DNA of 30,036 bases from UBA11373 sp035291545. Lineage in GTDB: Bacteria > Actinomycetota > Acidimicrobiia > Spongiisociales > UBA11373. Where the stretch lies: assembly GCA_035291545.1 (NCBI GenBank), contig DATDRW010000098.1:1-30036 (forward strand). Direction: 5' to 3'. Below the pieces are notes generated by a model. The model did not search any database and was not told the DNA's origin. It saw nothing but the letters and a program-made list of their open reading frames with translations. Both the position numbers and the translations under genes were made by a program. This document shows positions 23,235 through 30,036 of this stretch, one piece after another (within the stretch, counting starts at the first letter, position 1; the number at the start of each line of letters is the position of its first letter).

Positions 23235-23259
23235 TCACCGGGCCCGACGACACGGTGAT
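23234..23259. terminator. Weak hairpin between convergent genes
   Basis: ATCACCG (23234-23240) pairs with CGGTGAT (23253-23259) across a 12-nt loop, a 7-bp stem without a T-tract. It lies just past the esterase stop. It might help end transcription from either side but is not a strong intrinsic terminator. Confidence 0.2.
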
Positions 23260-23264
23260 CGGCC

Positions 23265-24458
23265 TCACCGGGCGTCACCCACCCGGGCCCGGTACTCGGC
23301 GTGGAGGTGTTCGAGGGCCGCGGCGACCGCCTCTGCGGTCACCCGGCCCCTCGGCCCGGCAAAGAAGTCGAATCCGTGGTTCCCCCACGGGACCTCGAGG
23401 TGGCCGACCGGCGGTCCGCCCACCTCGCGCAGCGCAGCCACGAGACGACGGGACAGTTCGGGGCGCACCAGGGTGTCGCAGGCGCCGTGGACCACGAAGA
23501 ACGGGGGCCGGCGCGCCGAGGCATTGCGCGTCGGCGACGCCCGCCGCCAGCCCTCGGGGTCGTGAGCGGCGTCGGTCTTCATCACGCTCGTCACGAGATA
23601 GGGCCACAACGGGAGCCCGCCGTCGTCCAGCAGATCGTGCACCCCGTAGAGCGGGATGCACGCCTGAACCGAGACGTCGGAGTCCTCGAACCCCGGCTGC
23701 AGAGTGGTGTCGTCGGCAGTGAGCGCCGCCAGGGCGGCGAGATTGCCCCCGGTGGAGCCTCCCGCCACCGCGATGAACCCAGGATCGACGCCCAGCAGAG
23801 ACGCGTTGGACCGCACCCAGGCGATCACCCGCTTCACGTCCACCAGGTGGTCGGGAAAGGTCGCTTCGGGGCTGAGCCGATAGGACGGGGTGAACACCTG
23901 CCACCCGGCTCCGGCCAGCCGGTGGAGCATTGGCCTGGCCTGGGTGTTCCGCTTCCCCCGCCACCAGCCGCCACCGTGCACGTAGACGAGCGCCGGACGC
24001 GCCGGTCCACCCGTTGCCGGACCGATCCGGTCGACCACGTGCCGGGGATGCGGCCCGTAGGCAAAACCCTCCTCGACCACGACGTTGCGGGGCACGCGCG
24101 AGATCGGCCCAACGAGCGACCCCACCCGCGACCACCCGAGCCGGAGGTCGGCACCGGTGAACTCGCCGACCGCCGCCGCGGCCGGCACATGCGACCGCAA
24201 CCCGCGTAGAGCGGCGAGACCGAAACCGGCGGCGGCGATCCCCACCAGCACCTGTCCCGCCATCCCCGCCGGACCGCCCGCCCACCCGCCGGCCCGGAAC
24301 CCGGCGATCAGGCCGATCGACCCGGCCAGAAACCACCCGGCGAGCTCCGACCCCGCCATCGCGGTGACCCACAGCGGGCGGTGACGACGGGGCCTCCGCA
24401 CCGCCGAACGCGCCAGCAGTGTGAGGAGCAGGCCGAGCCCGAACAACAGGTACGACAT
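23265..24458 (-). CDS. Membrane-anchored alpha/beta-hydrolase (HSL-type esterase)
   Basis: The 397-residue protein has hydrophobic segments at ~2-16, ~38-55 and ~65-85, then a hydrolase domain. The oxyanion motif HGGGW is at 161-165. The nucleophile elbow GGSTGG has Ser at ~235. The likely acid is Asp ~328 (GACDTL) and the base His ~361 (WGNHGF). This is the hormone-sensitive-lipase/LipR-type carboxylesterase layout, and all triad residues are present. The substrate is unknown; membrane anchoring suggests a lipid or xenobiotic ester at the membrane. A TACTCT box ends 7 nt before the ATG and there is no Shine-Dalgarno, so it may be leaderless. It stands alone between convergent and divergent neighbours. 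Confidence 0.88.
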   Translation of the reverse strand: MSYLLFGLGLLLTLLARSAVRRPRRHRPLWVTAMAGSELAGWFLAGSIGLIAGFRAGGWAGGPAGMAGQVLVGIAAAGFGLAALRGLRSHVPAAAAVGEFTGADLRLGWSRVGSLVGPISRVPRNVVVEEGFAYGPHPRHVVDRIGPATGGPARPALVYVHGGGWWRGKRNTQARPMLHRLAGAGWQVFTPSYRLSPEATFPDHLVDVKRVIAWVRSNASLLGVDPGFIAVAGGSTGGNLAALAALTADDTTLQPGFEDSDVSVQACIPLYGVHDLLDDGGLPLWPYLVTSVMKTDAAHDPEGWRRASPTRNASARRPPFFVVHGACDTLVRPELSRRLVAALREVGGPPVGHLEVPWGNHGFDFFAGPRGRVTAEAVAAALEHLHAEYRARVGDAR

Positions 24459-24465
24459 CGGCGGG

Positions 24466-24471
24466 AGAGTA
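24466..24471 (-). promoter_or_regulatory. Candidate leaderless -10 box for the esterase gene
   Basis: TACTCT on the minus strand fits TANNNT and ends exactly 7 nt before the ATG at 24458. No Shine-Dalgarno occurs in between. The spacing is the same as for ffh and fakA. Confidence 0.4.
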
Positions 24472-24527
24472 CGACGTGCCGTCTCCTATCCGGCGTCACC
24501 GCTGGAACGCCGCTCGCGGAGCGCGGG

Positions 24528-24533
24528 TATAGT
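24528..24533 (+). promoter_or_regulatory. Candidate -10 box for the Lrp/AsnC-domain gene
   Basis: TATAGT is close to consensus, with predicted transcription start near 24540. A GAGGAG-type ribosome site follows at about 24552-24557 before the ATG at 24563. No good -35 is visible. This gene would have a normal short leader. Confidence 0.5.
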
Positions 24534-24562
24534 CCGCGGGCACCGACGAGTCGAGGAGAGCA

Positions 24563-24799
24563 ATGGTGGTCGAAGCGTACGTTTTGATCCAAACCGAGGT
24601 CGGCAAGGCCGCCCAGGTTGTCCTGGCCGTCAACAAGATCGATGGCGTCAAGGCCGCTCAAGCGGTCACCGGACCGTACGACGCCATCGTCCACGCCGTG
24701 GCCGAAGACGTCGACGCCCTCGGCAAGCTGGTCGTGGCCAAGATCCAGGCCGTCGAAGGGATCACGCGGACCCTCACCTGCCCCGTCGTCAAGTTGTAG
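24563..24799 (+). CDS. Stand-alone Lrp/AsnC ligand-binding (RAM) domain protein
   Basis: The 78-residue protein (VVEAYVLIQTEVGKAAQVV, then GVKAAQAVTGPYDAIVHAVAED, then IQAVEGITRTLTCPVV) is the C-terminal alpha-beta domain of Lrp/AsnC regulators without a helix-turn-helix. Such stand-alone domains oligomerise and bind small ligands, often amino acids; the partner or ligand here is unknown. The start is the ATG with GAGGAG upstream. It is monocistronic, with its own -10 and a downstream hairpin. The conserved GPYD motif typical of the family is present. Confidence 0.9.
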   Translation: MVVEAYVLIQTEVGKAAQVVLAVNKIDGVKAAQAVTGPYDAIVHAVAEDVDALGKLVVAKIQAVEGITRTLTCPVVKL

Positions 24800-24817
24800 G
24801 TCGGCGGCGAGGATTTG

Positions 24818-24849
24818 CCGGACCCGGGCGCTGCCGCGTCCGGGTTCGG
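24818..24849. terminator. Bidirectional intrinsic-type terminator
   Basis: CCGGACCCGG (24818-24827) pairs with CCGGGTTCGG (24840-24849) as a 10-bp stem with one G-T pair and a 12-nt loop. It is followed by TGTTTG on the plus strand and by CAAATCC on the minus strand, so T-tracts are weak. It lies between the convergent Lrp/AsnC-domain gene and ddl and is the best terminator candidate in the window. Confidence 0.6.
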
Positions 24850-24863
24850 TGTTTGCAGGGGGC

Positions 24864-25877
24864 CTAGCGCGCCAGCGCCAGGTTCACCAGTTCGTCGCAC
24901 AGCTCGGCGTAGCTCATCCCGGTGGCGGCCCACATCATCGGGAACATCGATCGCGGCGTGAACCCGGGCATCGTGTTCACCTCGTTGAGGATGAACCCTC
25001 GGCCGCCCTCCTCGTAGAAGAAGTCGACCCGGGCGAGCCCGCGGCATTCGAGGGCGGTGAAGGCGCGGCAGGCGAGATCACGCACGATGGCGATGGCGAA
25101 CTCGGTGAGGTTCGCCGGCACCTCGATCCGGGTGGCGTCGTCGCGGTACTTGGCCTCGTAGGTGTACCAGCCGCTCTTCACGATGATCTCCCCGGGAAGC
25201 GACGCCCTCGGGCCTTCGAGCACGGCCACCTCGATCTCCCGACCGATCACCTCGGCCTCGACCAGCACCTTGCGATCGTGGACCAGGGCGGCATGGATGG
25301 CGTCCTTGAGGGACGCCTCGTCCTCGGCGCGGTCGATCCCCACCGACGAACCGAGGTTGGCCGGCTTTACGAACACCGGGTATCCCAGATCGCCGCCGAC
25401 CCTGGCGGCGATATCTCCCGGCTCGGCGAGGAAGTCGCTGCTCCGCACCACGAGGTACTTCCCGATCGGGATACCGGCGTCGCGACACAACCGCTTGGCG
25501 ACGTCCTTGTCCATGGCGATTGCGGAGCCGAGTACACCCGATCCGACATACGCGACCCCGGCCATCTCAAACAGGCCCTGGATGGTCCCGTCCTCTCCGA
25601 AGGGGCCGTGCAGTGCCGGAAAGGCGACGTCGACGGTGATGGGTTGTCCGTGCCCCAATAGCCTCCCGCCGGGGACCTCGATGTGGACCAGGGGCCCTTC
25701 GGCGACGAGGGGATTCCCGGTCGGGTCTGCGAGATGGAACTCACCATCGCGATCGATCCCGACCGCGACGGTCTCGTGACCCTTCTCGGCGAGGGCGGAG
25801 AGGGTCGACACCGCGGAGACGCACGACACCTCGTGCTCCTCGGATCGTCCTCCGAAGAAGACCGCCACACGGGCCAT
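24864..25877 (-). CDS. ddl: D-alanine--D-alanine ligase
   Basis: Ddl joins two D-Ala for peptidoglycan precursors using ATP. The 337-residue enzyme has VAVFFGGRSEEHEVS (~4-18, with the substrate-binding Glu), ALHGPFGEDGT, VKPANLGSSVGI, the loop YTYEAKY with the Tyr that favours D-Ala over D-lactate, and NEVNTMPGFTPRSMFP. The ATP-grasp fold is complete. The start is the ATG at 25877 with GGAAGTGGAG upstream; the frame runs on to 25949, but those residues precede the conserved start. Neighbours are convergent and divergent, so it is likely monocistronic. Confidence 0.96.
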   Translation of the reverse strand: MARVAVFFGGRSEEHEVSCVSAVSTLSALAEKGHETVAVGIDRDGEFHLADPTGNPLVAEGPLVHIEVPGGRLLGHGQPITVDVAFPALHGPFGEDGTIQGLFEMAGVAYVGSGVLGSAIAMDKDVAKRLCRDAGIPIGKYLVVRSSDFLAEPGDIAARVGGDLGYPVFVKPANLGSSVGIDRAEDEASLKDAIHAALVHDRKVLVEAEVIGREIEVAVLEGPRASLPGEIIVKSGWYTYEAKYRDDATRIEVPANLTEFAIAIVRDLACRAFTALECRGLARVDFFYEEGGRGFILNEVNTMPGFTPRSMFPMMWAATGMSYAELCDELVNLALAR

Positions 25878-26107
25878 TACTCCACTTCCGGTCGGACGAC
25901 CGAGTGTATCCGCGACGCCGCTCTGCAGACTGCGAATGGCGGGCGGCACAGCCCGGCGACGTTCTGGGTGTCGCGTCCAAGGCGGATACGGCCATCACGT
26001 AGGCCGACGAGATGTCGGATCGTTCGCGACCCGGTGTCGCATTCGATTCGACTCCCAGTCGACGCCGGCACCTTCTACGGTGCCGCACTGATTCGACGGA
26101 GTGACGT
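25878..26107. other. Divergent ddl/7-TM gene intergenic region
   Basis: These 230 bp hold the ddl promoter and, near 26076-26081, TACGGT as a possible -10 for the plus-strand operon, with GGAG about 5 nt before its GTG. I see no gene, no strong hairpin and no recognisable iron-regulator (DtxR or Fur) box, although the downstream operon looks like a heme importer. Confidence 0.5.
25889..25908 (-). promoter_or_regulatory. Candidate ddl promoter and short palindrome
   Basis: TACACT (25908-25903, minus strand) fits a -10, with start of transcription near 25896. The expected start overlaps CGGTC-N4-GACCG (25889-25902), a small palindrome that could be an operator. The leader of ~18 nt carries GGAAGTGGAG. 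No -35 is evident. Confidence 0.3.
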
Positions 26108-26836
26108 GTGATCCGATACCTGCCCATCGCCAGCACCCTCGTTGCAGCATCCTTTACCGCGGTGCTGTGGCGCCACTGGAGGAGGAATCCGCGAGCAAGG
26201 TTCATGCTGTGGTGGACCATCGGGGTCGCCGTGTACGGACTCGGCACGCTGACCGAGACGCTGACCACGCTCCTCGGGTGGCATGAGCCACTGTTTCGGG
26301 CGTGGTACATCTCCGGAGCCCTCCTCGGAGGCGGACCGCTGGCGCAAGGCACGGTCTACCTCCTCCTCAAGCGGCGCACCGCCGACCGCTTGGCGGTGGC
26401 ACTCATCGTGTACGTCGCGTTTGTCGCCACCCTGGTGCTGTCCACGCCGCTCGATGCGTCTGCAGTCGTCGATGACCGTCTCGACGGCGCCGTCATGACA
26501 TGGTCCTGGGTGCGACTGTTTTCCCCCCTGGTGAACACCTACGCCCTCGTCTTCCTCGTCGGCGGGGCAGCCTGGTCGGCGTGGCGGTACCGCCACCGGG
26601 CGGATCATCCCCGATCGAGGGTGATCGGCAACACCCTGATCGCGATAGGAGCGCTCCTGCCCGGAATCGGTGGCGCGTTCACCCGGGCCGGGTACGTCGA
26701 AGTCCTCTATGTGACCGAGCTGGTCGGGCTCGTGCTCATCTGGGCCGGATACCGGGCCATCGCCGGTGACGCCGAGGAGTCCATCCACATACAACAACGC
26801 GCCGCATTCGCGGCCCATGACAAGGAGACAGTATGA
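26108..26836 (+). CDS. Seven-helix membrane protein of unknown function
   Basis: I do not recognise a named family. The 242-residue protein has about seven hydrophobic helices, roughly at 3-20, 33-55, 65-87, 93-112, 138-157, 174-192 and 200-219. Short charged loops lie between, and the tail is cytoplasm-like (DAEESIHIQQRAAF). There is no ATP or enzyme motif. The layout resembles 7-TM sensor input domains but lacks any kinase or cyclase. The start is GTG at 26108 with GGAG upstream. Its stop overlaps the hmuT ATG (ATGA at 26833-26836), so it is translationally coupled to a heme-type importer. A role in sensing or assisting that import is inference. Confidence 0.8.
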   Translation: MIRYLPIASTLVAASFTAVLWRHWRRNPRARFMLWWTIGVAVYGLGTLTETLTTLLGWHEPLFRAWYISGALLGGGPLAQGTVYLLLKRRTADRLAVALIVYVAFVATLVLSTPLDASAVVDDRLDGAVMTWSWVRLFSPLVNTYALVFLVGGAAWSAWRYRHRADHPRSRVIGNTLIAIGALLPGIGGAFTRAGYVEVLYVTELVGLVLIWAGYRAIAGDAEESIHIQQRAAFAAHDKETV

Positions 26837-27831
26837 AAACCAGAGTGATCGGACTGATCGTCTCGCTCGTCCTCGTCGCCACTGCGTGCGGCGACGACGA
26901 GACCGGTACGACCGCGACGACGACCACCACCACCACCACAGCAGCCACGTCGACCACGACCACGGAGGCGACCTCGACGACAGCGGCGGGTGTCACCTAC
27001 ACGGGGTTCGACGGCGTCGAGAGCGTCGTGACCGACACCAGCCGAATCGTGTCGCTCAGCGGTGACTTCACCGAGATCCTGTTCGACCTGGGAGCCGGCG
27101 ACCGGGTCGTGGCCGTGGACGTGACAACCACGTTCCCGGAAGCGACGGCGGACATCCCCGTGATCGGGTTTGCACAGAGCCTCGCCCCGGAACCCGTGCT
27201 CGCCATGCAGCCCACCCTGGTGCTGGCCAACGAGCTGACCGCACCGGCCGAGTCGATCGAGCAGCTGCGCGCCGCCGGCGTTCCCGTCGTCGTGCTCGCC
27301 ACGGGGTCGTCGCTCGACGACGTCACCGCCAAGATCACCACGATCGCCCACCTCGTCGGGCTCGATGAAGCCGGAGGACTGCTCGCCGAGCGCGTGGGGG
27401 CGGAGATCGACGCGGCCCGGGAAACGGCGGCCCGGGCAGACCGGGCCCCCCGGGTTGCCTTCATCTACACCCGTGGACCGCAGCTGTTGCTGTTCTTCGG
27501 CGCCGGGATGGCTACCAACGCCATGATCGAGGGAGCCGGTGCCGTGGACGTGGGCGCCGAGGCGGGTGTCATGGGGGCACAGCCGCTCACCCCAGAGGCG
27601 ATCATCGCCGCCGCACCCGACGTGATCGTCCTCCCCGAGTCCGGACTCGCCGCGCTGGGCGGGATCGAGGCGCTGCTCGAGATCCCGGGGATCGCAGAGA
27701 CCCCGGCGGGCGCCGCCGGAGCCTTCCTCGCCTACGACGAGGCCTACTTCTTCAATCTCGGGCCGCGCGCCGGGGTGGCCCTGATGGAGTTCGTCCTCGA
27801 CCTCTACCCGGAGCTCGAGAGCGGAGCGTGA
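26833..27831 (+). CDS. hmuT: Hemin-type ABC transporter substrate-binding lipoprotein
   Basis: The 332-residue protein has a lipoprotein signal ending VATAC (Cys19; Ala at -3 is less usual), then a Thr/Ala linker to about residue 52. A periplasmic-binding domain of the FecB/BtuF/HmuT type follows, with SRIVSLSGDFTEILFDLGAGDRVVAVD at its start. The C-terminal stretch GLAALGGIEALLEIPGIAETPAGA, then YFFNLGPRAGVAL, is close to HmuT, so heme is the likeliest ligand. Cobalamin or a siderophore is not excluded. Shine-Dalgarno AAGGAG precedes the ATG. It is coupled upstream to the 7-TM gene and downstream to the permease (GTGA). Confidence 0.87.
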   Translation: MKTRVIGLIVSLVLVATACGDDETGTTATTTTTTTTAATSTTTTEATSTTAAGVTYTGFDGVESVVTDTSRIVSLSGDFTEILFDLGAGDRVVAVDVTTTFPEATADIPVIGFAQSLAPEPVLAMQPTLVLANELTAPAESIEQLRAAGVPVVVLATGSSLDDVTAKITTIAHLVGLDEAGGLLAERVGAEIDAARETAARADRAPRVAFIYTRGPQLLLFFGAGMATNAMIEGAGAVDVGAEAGVMGAQPLTPEAIIAAAPDVIVLPESGLAALGGIEALLEIPGIAETPAGAAGAFLAYDEAYFFNLGPRAGVALMEFVLDLYPELESGA

Positions 27832-28850
27832 GCGGCAAGCCCACAACCGAAACGGGGCGACGGGGAGCCTTTGCGCTCCTCGTCGCCCTCGTGGTCCTAG
27901 CCGTCATCGCCAGCCTCGGCCTCGGAGCCGTCGTGATCCCCCCGAGCGAGGTGGCGGCGGCCGTGGCACGCCGTTTTGGCCTCGCCTGGGGCTCCGAGCC
28001 GTCGGCCACGGCAGTGTCGGTGCTGTGGAACATCCGACTCCCCCGTGCCCTCCTCGCTGCCGTCACCGGAGCCGGTCTCGCCGTGGCCGGCGCCGCGCTC
28101 CAGGGCCTGTTCCGCAACCGGTTGGCAGAGCCTCATCTGCTCGGCATCGCACCGGGAGCGGCCCTCGGCGGGGTCCTCGGGGCCAGCGTGGGCGGGACCT
28201 CGGGAGCAGTGGCCGGAGGCACCATCGCCGGCATGTTGACAGCCCTCATCCTCAAGCGGCTGAGCCGCAGCCGGTCGTCGGAGCCGTCTCGATTCGTGCT
28301 CACCGGCCTCGCCCTGGGCCTCGCCATCACCGCATGGGTCGGTTTCGTCGTGTTCACCGGTGACCGCACCCGCATCCCCCCGATGGAGTTCTGGCTCCTC
28401 GGCAATCTCGCCGGCACCACCTGGCCCACCCTGGGGACGACCACGGTCCTCGTTTCGCTGGGAATCGCCGGGTTGCTCGCCGGGGGTCACTCGCTCGACC
28501 TGCTCACTCTCGGCGAGGCCGACGCCCGCCGACTCGGCCTCGACGTGGGGCTCACGCTGACCGTGCTCCTCCTCGCCGTCGGTGCCATAACCGGTGCCGC
28601 GGTCGGCGCTTCCGGTGTCATCGTGTTCGTCGGCCTCGTCAGCCCCCACCTGGCGCGTGGCGTCGTGGGCGCCGGACATCACCGGCTACTCGCGGGGAGC
28701 GCGCTCGTGGGCGCGCTGGTAGTCATGAGCGCCGACATACTGGGGAGAACGCTCGCCTCCCCGCGCGAGATCCCTGTCGGCCTGATCACCGCCGCCGTCG
28801 GCGGGCCGTTCTTTCTCTGGCTGATCCGGGACCCGGAGTTCACCGAGTGA
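27828..28850 (+). CDS. hmuU: FecCD-family ABC transporter permease (HmuU type)
   Basis: The 340-residue integral membrane protein has about ten hydrophobic helices. FecCD-family landmarks are visible: NIRLPRALLAAVTGAGLAVAGAALQGLFRNRLAEP near residues 65-105, EFWLLGNLAG in the middle, and GVIVFVGLVSPHLAR near the C-terminus, in the region that couples to the ATPase. It forms the channel of the hmuTUV importer. The GTG start overlaps the hmuT stop, and its own stop overlaps the hmuV start. Confidence 0.95.
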   Translation: MSGKPTTETGRRGAFALLVALVVLAVIASLGLGAVVIPPSEVAAAVARRFGLAWGSEPSATAVSVLWNIRLPRALLAAVTGAGLAVAGAALQGLFRNRLAEPHLLGIAPGAALGGVLGASVGGTSGAVAGGTIAGMLTALILKRLSRSRSSEPSRFVLTGLALGLAITAWVGFVVFTGDRTRIPPMEFWLLGNLAGTTWPTLGTTTVLVSLGIAGLLAGGHSLDLLTLGEADARRLGLDVGLTLTVLLLAVGAITGAAVGASGVIVFVGLVSPHLARGVVGAGHHRLLAGSALVGALVVMSADILGRTLASPREIPVGLITAAVGGPFFLWLIRDPEFTE

Positions 28851-29626
28851 TGACGACACTGAGGGCCGAACGGGTGTCGGCCGTCGTGCCCGGACGACGG
28901 CTTGTTTACGACGTGGATCTCACCGTCACGCCGGGCCGGCTCCTCGCGCTCGTCGGGCCGAACGGCGCCGGAAAGACGTCGCTCCTCCGACTTCTCGCCG
29001 GCGACCTCGAGGCGTCGTCGGGTCGCGTCCTGATCGGCGAAAGCGATGTGGCCGATCTGCACCCAAGCGAGCTCTCCCGGCTCCGGGCCTACCTGCAGCA
29101 TGCGCCGGCCGTCGACATCCCATTCTCGGCACGCCGGGTCGTCGCCCTGGGTCGGCACGCGTACCGGCACGACCCGGGGAACTTCCGCGAGCGGGATGCC
29201 CAGGCGGTCGTCACAGCCATGGCGGATACCGAGACCAGCGAACTCGCCGACCGCTCTTTCCGCACCCTGTCCGGAGGTGAGCAGATGCGTGTGTCGATTG
29301 CCCGGGTGCTCGCTCAGGACACTCCCATCGTTCTGCTCGACGAGCCCACTGCAGCCCTCGACGTCGGCCACGGCGAGCGCGTTCTACTCCGTCTGCGAAA
29401 CCTTGCCCAAGCCGGCAAGACCGTCGTCGTCGTGCTCCACGATCTGAACGCGGCTGCGACGCATTCCGACGAGGTTGCGGTGATGGCCGAGGGTCGAATC
29501 GTTGCGCTCGGATCACCCGAGTCGGCCTTCTCGGCAACGCTGCTCAGCGAGGTCTACCGGCACCCGCTCCGGGTGAGCAACCATCCCTTCGGCCCGGGCA
29601 TCATCGTGCTGCCCGAGAAGGGATGA
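28847..29626 (+). CDS. hmuV: Hemin-type ABC transporter ATP-binding protein
   Basis: The 259-residue ATPase powers the HmuTU importer. It has Walker A GPNGAGKTS at ~37-45, the Q-loop region YLQH, the ABC signature LSGGEQMRVSIARVL, Walker B IVLLDEPTAALD and the switch His in VVVLHDLNAA. All are intact. The start may be GTG at 28847 (GTGA overlap with hmuU) or ATG at 28850; GGAG at 28835-28838 fits the GTG better. It is the last gene of the operon and stops 3 nt before the convergent fabI stop. Confidence 0.95.
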   Translation: MMTTLRAERVSAVVPGRRLVYDVDLTVTPGRLLALVGPNGAGKTSLLRLLAGDLEASSGRVLIGESDVADLHPSELSRLRAYLQHAPAVDIPFSARRVVALGRHAYRHDPGNFRERDAQAVVTAMADTETSELADRSFRTLSGGEQMRVSIARVLAQDTPIVLLDEPTAALDVGHGERVLLRLRNLAQAGKTVVVVLHDLNAAATHSDEVAVMAEGRIVALGSPESAFSATLLSEVYRHPLRVSNHPFGPGIIVLPEKG

Positions 29627-29629
29627 GTG

Positions 29630-30036
29630 CTACGCCCCGCCCTTGCCGGCGGCGATGGCGTGGAAGCCGCCGTCGACGTGGATGATCTCCCCCGTGGTCA
29701 TCGGCGCCCAGTCGGAGAGCAGCACGCAGATCATCTGTGCCACCGGCGAGGCGTCATCGACGTTCCACCCGAGCGGTGCCCGTTCCGCCCAGACGTCCTT
29801 GAACCGGGAGAACCCGGGGATGTTCTTCGCCGCCACCGTCGCCAGCGGGCCCGCCGACACCGCGTTGACCCGGATGCCGTGCGCACCCAGGTCGCGAGCC
29901 AGGTACCGGGTGACCGCCTGTAGGGCCGCCTTGGCCACCCCCATCCAGTCGTAGGCCGGCCACGCCTGGGTGTTGTCGAAGTCGAGGGTGACCAGCGATC
30001 CCCGGCCGGCCTTCTGCAGCAACGGGAGCAGACCAA
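29630..30036 (-). CDS. fabI: Enoyl-ACP reductase (FabI/InhA type), C-terminal part
   Basis: The frame is open to the window edge, so the N-terminus with the NAD(P)-binding glycine motif is outside. The visible part shows LVTLDFDNTQAWPAYDWMGVAKAAL, with the Tyr...Met/Lys active-site arrangement of enoyl reductases (Y-D-W-M-G-V-A-K). RYLARDLGAHGIRVNAVSAGP and the C-terminal TTGEIIHVDGGFHA also fit. LDFDN and WPAYDWMGVAK are characteristic of InhA/FabI rather than general short-chain dehydrogenases. The enzyme does the last reduction in fatty-acid elongation. An internal TTG at 30022 is not the true start. Confidence 0.93.
   Translation of the reverse strand, partial: GLLPLLQKAGRGSLVTLDFDNTQAWPAYDWMGVAKAALQAVTRYLARDLGAHGIRVNAVSAGPLATVAAKNIPGFSRFKDVWAERAPLGWNVDDASPVAQMICVLLSDWAPMTTGEIIHVDGGFHAIAAGKGGA

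Noticed and set aside
23090..23278. 62-codon minus-strand open frame (TPGEADHRVV...)
   Set aside because: It is arginine/serine-rich, overlaps the esterase 3' end and the cold-shock-like stop, and has no family match I recognise. The neighbouring frame looks more coding-like.
25878..26107. Riboswitch or iron box upstream of the heme-importer operon
   Set aside because: I could not find a DtxR- or Fur-like palindrome or a conserved riboswitch core. Only weak -10 candidates are visible.
26833..27000. Thr-rich stretch of hmuT as a frameshift or sequencing artefact
   Set aside because: A Thr/Ala linker directly after the lipobox is normal in this kind of genome, and the cupredoxin at the window start has the same type of linker.

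Overview
The window is GC-rich bacterial chromosome with almost no non-coding space. It most likely comes from an actinobacterium. Four things point there: the sepIVA-like gene next to the YceD gene, rpmF, rnc, mutM and smc (the mycobacterial order); a DUF3052 protein; an InhA/FabI-type enoyl reductase; and several starts that look leaderless. Thr-rich linkers after lipoprotein-type signals suggest a deep lineage such as Acidimicrobiia, but that is inference. I see no rRNA, tRNA, CRISPR, phage or insertion sequence.

Layout. Positions 1-328 hold the end of a secreted cupredoxin (+), convergent with ffh-rpsP-khpA-rimM (-, 2837-332), the SRP GTPase and ribosome-maturation operon. A divergent spacer (2838-3086) carries clustered GAATTGC heptamers. 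It is followed by upp-atl-deoA-punA (+, 3087-6098), a nucleoside-salvage operon with an alkyltransferase-like DNA-repair protein inside it, and by etfB-etfA (+, 6166-7894). From 22600 down to 7891 everything is on the minus strand and mostly joined by 4-8 bp start/stop overlaps: fakA, recG, rsmD, coaD, sepIVA-like, yceD, rpmF, plsX, rnc, mutM, a DUF732-like lipoprotein, a heptamer repeat array, smc, ftsY, cdd, DUF3052 and a small membrane protein. Divergent from fakA lie rpmB and a degenerate cold-shock-like gene (+). Next come a membrane-anchored esterase (-), a stand-alone Lrp/AsnC ligand domain (+) and ddl (-). A 7-TM protein translationally coupled to a hemin-type ABC importer, hmuTUV (+), follows. 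The window ends inside a fabI-like gene (-).

How it fits together. Most genes are housekeeping: protein targeting (ffh, ftsY), ribosome proteins and maturation (rpsP, rimM, khpA, rpmF, rpmB, rsmD, rnc), chromosome upkeep (smc, recG, mutM), lipid and cofactor synthesis (plsX, fakA, coaD, fabI) and cell-wall precursors (ddl). Ffh and FtsY are the two halves of one targeting machine; their genes are separated here by the salvage and ETF blocks. cdd lies on the other side of etfBA from punA/deoA/upp, so four salvage enzymes sit within 6 kb.

Most worth a second look: an 11-unit array of drifting 7-bp repeats between smc and the upstream lipoprotein gene, with a second heptamer cluster upstream of ffh; three genes with a TANNNT box exactly 7 nt before the start codon and no Shine-Dalgarno, against several genes with strong Shine-Dalgarno sites; an ATL protein in a salvage operon; a 7-TM protein coupled to a heme importer; and a start-less coding-like fragment after the cold-shock-like gene.
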